The notes under the pieces were generated by a model. That model was not told the origin of the DNA. It did no database searches and worked only from the letters and a program-made list of their open reading frames with translations. The position numbers and the translations under genes were made by a program. A stretch of DNA of 64,000 bases from Amycolatopsis iheyensis. GTDB taxonomy: Bacteria > Actinomycetota > Actinomycetes > Mycobacteriales > Pseudonocardiaceae. Numbering within the stretch: position 1 is the stretch's first letter; each line of letters starts with the position of its first letter. Location: assembly GCF_024703995.1 (NCBI RefSeq), contig NZ_JAMXQV010000002.1, positions 310,001 to 374,000 of the forward strand. The letters are read 5' to 3'. Positions 60,858-64,000 of this stretch are shown piece by piece.

Positions 60858-63471
60858 GGATCAGCTCCGCGGTCCGGGCGGTGCGCACCGAGCGCACCGC
60901 GATCCAGCCGGCCAGGCCCACCACGAGCACGCCGATGGCCAGCACGGTCAGCACGAACGGCAGCGGGTCGGGCAGTTCCGAGCGGGGCGCGAGGAACGTC
61001 GCCGGGTCGAACCGCGGCACCGACAGGCCCGCGACCGACAGCCCGCAGACCACGCCGACCACGATCGCCAAGCCGCTGAGCGCGCCCAGCTCCATGAGGT
61101 GGCTGGCCAGCAGCGTCCGCGGCCGCATGCCCATGCGCAGCACCAGCGCGCCGGCGAGGGCGTTCTGCCGCCGCCGGACTTCGACCGCGACGAGCAGAGC
61201 GAGGATCGCGACGACGCCGAGGACCGCGCCGAGCAGCGCCACGAAGGAGAACGTCCACGACACGACGAAGAAGGGCAGGCCGTCGAGGGCGGTTTCGCGG
61301 CTGACGCGGTTCGGGATGAACACGCCGGCGTTGCGCAGTGCGGTGGTCGCCTCGGCCATCGGTGCGGTGGTCAGCACGCTCCACTTGGGAATCCGGTCGA
61401 GCTGGGCGTGGGTGAGCGCGGTGCGGGAGACGACGTAGCCGGGTGAGGTGCCGATCATCGGGAACACCGAGACGTCGCCGACGACGTCGGCGTCACGCAG
61501 CCCGCCGGGCAGCTGAGTGGTCTGCTTGGCGGTGTGCCCGACGCGGATCACCGGGGTGCCGCGCGGGTCGGGCTGGGCGATCTTGCTCAGCAGGGCGTCG
61601 ACGTCGCCGGTCGGGACGTGGTCGACCGCGGCGGCCGTGGCGAAGGTGGCCGGGTCGATCACGAGGACGACGCTGCCGGTGCCGGTCAGCTCACCCACGA
61701 CGGTGCTGTTCCCGGCCAGTGCCGTGGGCATCGCGACGGTGCCCATGCCGATCGGGCTGTCGGTGTCGAGGCGGGCGTTGCTGCCGACGAAGATGGCCGA
61801 CTTCGTGTCGAGGGCTTCTTCCTGGCCGCGGGCGATGCCGATGCCGGTGGCCAGCGTGCCGATCGCGAGGGTGCCGATGACGAGCACCCCGGTGACCGGG
61901 GCGCGGGCGCCGGCCAGCCGCCGGATCGCCAGCTGCAGGGCGGGGCGTGACCAGAAGCGGGCGCGGTGGGAGGCGTGCAGGGCGAGCCAGGCCAGCCGCG
62001 CGGTGAGCAGGCCGACGGTGAGCACGACGAACACCGGGTAGGTCAGGGCGAGCGGGTCGACCTGGGGTAATGGATTTCCGAGGCGGGAGCCGGTGCTGTA
62101 GTGGGCCAGGCGGGTCCAGCCGAGCCAGGCCATCCCCGCGGTGGCCAGCTCCCACGGGAAGTACGCGAGCAGCCGGACCCGGTTGCCCTTGCGCCGCACG
62201 CGGCCCAGTTCGAACTCGCGGTGCGCGCGGACCGCGACGACCAGCGCCAGCAGTCCCAGCGACACCAGCAGCACCGCGGCCGCGACGATCCCGGCCCGCA
62301 GTTCGGCCGCGGGGTCGGGGGCGCCGGGTGGGCCGTAGACCCCCAGCAGCAGCCGGGCCGCGGCGGCGCCGGCCACGCCGCCGAAGAGGATCGGCAGGCC
62401 CAGTTCGGCCACGGCGAGGCCGCCGAGTGCGCCCGGGCCGCTGCCGCGGGCCGAAAGCAGCCGCAGCTGCGCGTACCGGCGCTGGTACCACTGCAGGGCG
62501 ACGGTGCCGAGGCCGGCGCAGCCGACCAGGACGCTGATCAGCGCCAGCGGCAGGATCGAGACGAACACGTTGTTCTCGGCCTGGTGGGCGATCTGCACCG
62601 AGCGCTCGAAGGTCGGGACGTCGGCGGCGACGAGGTTGCCGAGGCCCTGGGCGGTCAGGTCGGCGCGGACGTCGGCGACGAGGTCGTGGGAGCGCTGCAG
62701 CAGGTCGTCGGCCGCGCTGAGGGTCGTCGGCGCGGGCTCGTAGAACGAGATGTGGAAGTACTGCATTCTCGGCAGCCCGATGGCCTTGATCGCGTCGTCG
62801 AAGGTCTTCTGGTCGGTGGCGAAGACGATCGAGTCGATCGGGTCGTTGGCGAGGCGGTCCACGACCGCGCCGGACTGCTGCGAGCACCAGAACCGCGGCG
62901 GCGGGTCGAGCAGGTCGTGGTAGACGCCGGTGACCGTGCCGGGCAGGGCGACGCCCTGGATGCTCGGGTGCGTGCCGAGCTTGACGTGTTCGCCGTCGGC
63001 CAGGACGTTGCCCAGCCACCAGCCCGGCGCGCGGGTGCCCTGCTCCAGCGCCAGGTTGTCCAGGCCCACCTGGTCACGGGAGGCGAGCCGGACCTTGTAG
63101 CCCGGGCCGCCGTCGAACTTGGCGCCCAGGAACACGTTCGTGTACTGGCCGACGACGGGCGTGCCGAAGCCGTGCGCCGGCGCGTGGCGCCGGACGGCCT
63201 GGGTGAGTGCCGGGATGTCCTGGACCGGGATGTTGCCCTTGCCGAAGACCGGGCCGTAGCTGTCCGGGCAGGTGATCCCGCTCTGGTACGCCACCGTCGC
63301 GCCGCCGGCGGCCGAGGCCTGCAGGACCGCGGCGGTTCCGAGGAAACAGGCGAGCAGGGCGGTCACGGCCGCGACGATCAAGGTCAGCGGGCTGGATAGG
63401 GCGGCCTTCGGGGCCGCCCGCCACGGCTTGGTCACTCTGCGTTGTCCAATCTTCCCCCACATCACCCGCAT
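60850..63471 (-). CDS. FtsX/MacB-like ABC permease with large extracellular domain
   Basis: 873 aa from ATG 63471, eight bases after a minus-strand -10 TAGCGT (63485-63480); ATG 63462 and GTG 63435 are alternatives. A first membrane helix (LTLIVAAVTALLACFLGTAAVL) is followed by about 230 extracellular residues with Cys pairs (GITCPDS, RFWCSQQ), then several helices, a second large loop, and the FtsX-like end (FVALLGAVLGVVAILALLVAV ... VLTVLAIGVLVVGLAGWIAVRSV). Two FtsX units are fused. Two ATPase genes follow, forming a three-gene operon. Confidence 0.85.
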   Translation of the reverse strand: MRVMWGKIGQRRVTKPWRAAPKAALSSPLTLIVAAVTALLACFLGTAAVLQASAAGGATVAYQSGITCPDSYGPVFGKGNIPVQDIPALTQAVRRHAPAHGFGTPVVGQYTNVFLGAKFDGGPGYKVRLASRDQVGLDNLALEQGTRAPGWWLGNVLADGEHVKLGTHPSIQGVALPGTVTGVYHDLLDPPPRFWCSQQSGAVVDRLANDPIDSIVFATDQKTFDDAIKAIGLPRMQYFHISFYEPAPTTLSAADDLLQRSHDLVADVRADLTAQGLGNLVAADVPTFERSVQIAHQAENNVFVSILPLALISVLVGCAGLGTVALQWYQRRYAQLRLLSARGSGPGALGGLAVAELGLPILFGGVAGAAAARLLLGVYGPPGAPDPAAELRAGIVAAAVLLVSLGLLALVVAVRAHREFELGRVRRKGNRVRLLAYFPWELATAGMAWLGWTRLAHYSTGSRLGNPLPQVDPLALTYPVFVVLTVGLLTARLAWLALHASHRARFWSRPALQLAIRRLAGARAPVTGVLVIGTLAIGTLATGIGIARGQEEALDTKSAIFVGSNARLDTDSPIGMGTVAMPTALAGNSTVVGELTGTGSVVLVIDPATFATAAAVDHVPTGDVDALLSKIAQPDPRGTPVIRVGHTAKQTTQLPGGLRDADVVGDVSVFPMIGTSPGYVVSRTALTHAQLDRIPKWSVLTTAPMAEATTALRNAGVFIPNRVSRETALDGLPFFVVSWTFSFVALLGAVLGVVAILALLVAVEVRRRQNALAGALVLRMGMRPRTLLASHLMELGALSGLAIVVGVVCGLSVAGLSVPRFDPATFLAPRSELPDPLPFVLTVLAIGVLVVGLAGWIAVRSVRTARTAELIRA

Positions 63472-63593
63472 GGACGCGCACGCTACCGGCAGACCCCAGT
63501 ATGCGGCACGGGTTGGTGACGATCGTTGCTCACCCGCAGTATCCGGCGGCCCGCGCGCGGGGCGAGCAACCGCTGCGGCCATCCGGCCGGTTT

Positions 63594-63633
63594 AGTGGTC
63601 TAGACCTTGACGCATGGATTGGTCTGATCCAAT
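63594..63633 (+). promoter_or_regulatory. Two DasR-like operators (dre) before the chitinase gene
   Basis: AGTGGTCTAGACC at 63594-63606 matches the core of the dre consensus ACTGGTCTAGACCACT, and ATTGGTCTGATCCAAT (63618-63633) is a second, weaker site 24 bp away. TTGACG (63607-63612) lies between them as a -35 candidate. DasR is the N-acetylglucosamine-responsive GntR repressor of streptomycete chitin genes. Confidence 0.7.
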
Positions 63634-63694
63634 CCTGAAGTCGTTCTCGCCGTGCACCGCCGCGGCACGGCCACCCGCCGGCACTGGAGCGCAA

Positions 63695-64000
63695 ATGCGT
63701 CGACGCAGACCTTTCTCCCGATTGTCCGTTTTACTGGCCCTGACCGCGGTTTCCGCCGGAACCGCGGTCGCCGCGGCCGGCCCCGCCGCGGCCGCCACCC
63801 CGCTGCCCACCCACGTCTTCGCGCCCTACTTCGAAGCGTGGACCGGCGAAAGCCCGGCCGCGCTGGCCCAGCAGTCGGGCGCGAAACACCTGACGATGGC
63901 GTTCATCCAGGCCGCCACCAAGGGTTCCTGCACCGTCTACTGGAACGGTGACACCGGGATGCCGATCTCCAACGGCGTCTTCGGCTCAGACATCGCCACC
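63695..64000 (+). CDS. Secreted GH18 chitinase, N-terminal fragment
   Basis: The first 102 codons, from ATG 63695 to the window edge. The signal peptide MRRRPFSRLSVLLALTAVSAGTAVA is followed by PLPTHVFAPYFEAWTGESPAALAQQSGAKHLTMAFIQAA and SCTVYWNGDTGMPIS, the first strands of a GH18 TIM barrel in the actinomycete single-domain group. The catalytic DxxDxDxE lies beyond the window. The Arg run could also fit a Tat-like signal. The DasR-like sites upstream support chitin use. Confidence 0.8.
   Translation, partial: MRRRRPFSRLSVLLALTAVSAGTAVAAAGPAAAATPLPTHVFAPYFEAWTGESPAALAQQSGAKHLTMAFIQAATKGSCTVYWNGDTGMPISNGVFGSDIAT

Overview
The window is very G+C-rich, with dense genes, many GTG/TTG starts, and many genes starting 6-8 bases after a TANNNT box (a leaderless promoter pattern). 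It carries a complete Pup-proteasome gene set (arc/mpa, dop, pup, prcB, prcA, pafA, pafB, pafC) beside tatA/tatC, helY, hisE/hisG, metH and trmI. This is an actinobacterial chromosome. The order metH - hisEG - trmI - mpa - dop/pup/prcBA - pafABC - tatAC - helY - exonuclease - pepE resembles the mycobacterial block, but the insert content and WYL/Tat neighbourhood fit a Pseudonocardiales such as Amycolatopsis (inferred; no rRNA is present to test it).

Layout. 1-3.7 kb: the start of an ABC-F ATPase gene, a MarR regulator, a winged-helix regulator + MFS exporter operon behind a 32-bp operator, and a metallophosphoesterase whose 3' end is tandemly duplicated. 3.7-6.1 kb: a zinc-finger regulator divergent from a phosphotriesterase-like hydrolase, then a PAC2 protein. 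6.1-13.7 kb: metH, a HAD phosphatase, an Ada-AlkA fusion with ogt (alkylation repair), and hisE/hisG. 13.7-20 kb: ParA-like ATPase, thioesterase, RecB-like nuclease, an inverted array of 21-bp repeats, an M50 protease, trmI and two anchored secreted proteins. 20.4-22.2 kb: arc. 22.2-27.9 kb: an accessory insert (EamA transporter, DUF3626, LLM oxidoreductase with ArsR regulator, aldo/keto reductase, lipoprotein, Nudix). 27.9-31.6 kb: dop-pup-prcB-prcA. 31.6-35.1 kb: a decayed methyltransferase, an esterase and a PAP2-diacylglycerol kinase fusion. 35.3-43.4 kb: pafA, a beta-propeller protein, an SDR/HxlR pair, pafB-pafC, a small membrane gene, tatA, tatC and a lipid kinase. 44-53.1 kb: helY, a DUF4333 protein, two Eis-like acetyltransferases, an exonuclease, pepE and an Lrp regulator. 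53.2-64 kb: a toxin-antitoxin pair, an SGNH hydrolase, a lipoprotein, TetR/azoreductase, an IS481-type remnant, LysR/SDR, VOC, an FtsX-type ABC system and the start of a chitinase gene behind two DasR-like sites.

How the genes work together. PafA ligates Pup to substrate lysines; Arc/Mpa recognises Pup with its coiled coils, unfolds the protein and feeds the PrcA/PrcB 20S core through its C-terminal GQYL; Dop removes Pup. PafB/PafC (WYL) are transcription factors linked in mycobacteria to DNA-damage responses. Pup here ends in Glu, so it needs no deamidation.

The most unusual signals are non-coding: four near-identical copies of the palindrome GTATAACG(A/C)CCTATAC, all in the same orientation, placed around accessory genes; an 8-unit 21-bp array that flips orientation in the middle; and a 167-bp IS481-like remnant bounded by TCTAGC direct repeats exactly between the TAG stops of two convergent genes.
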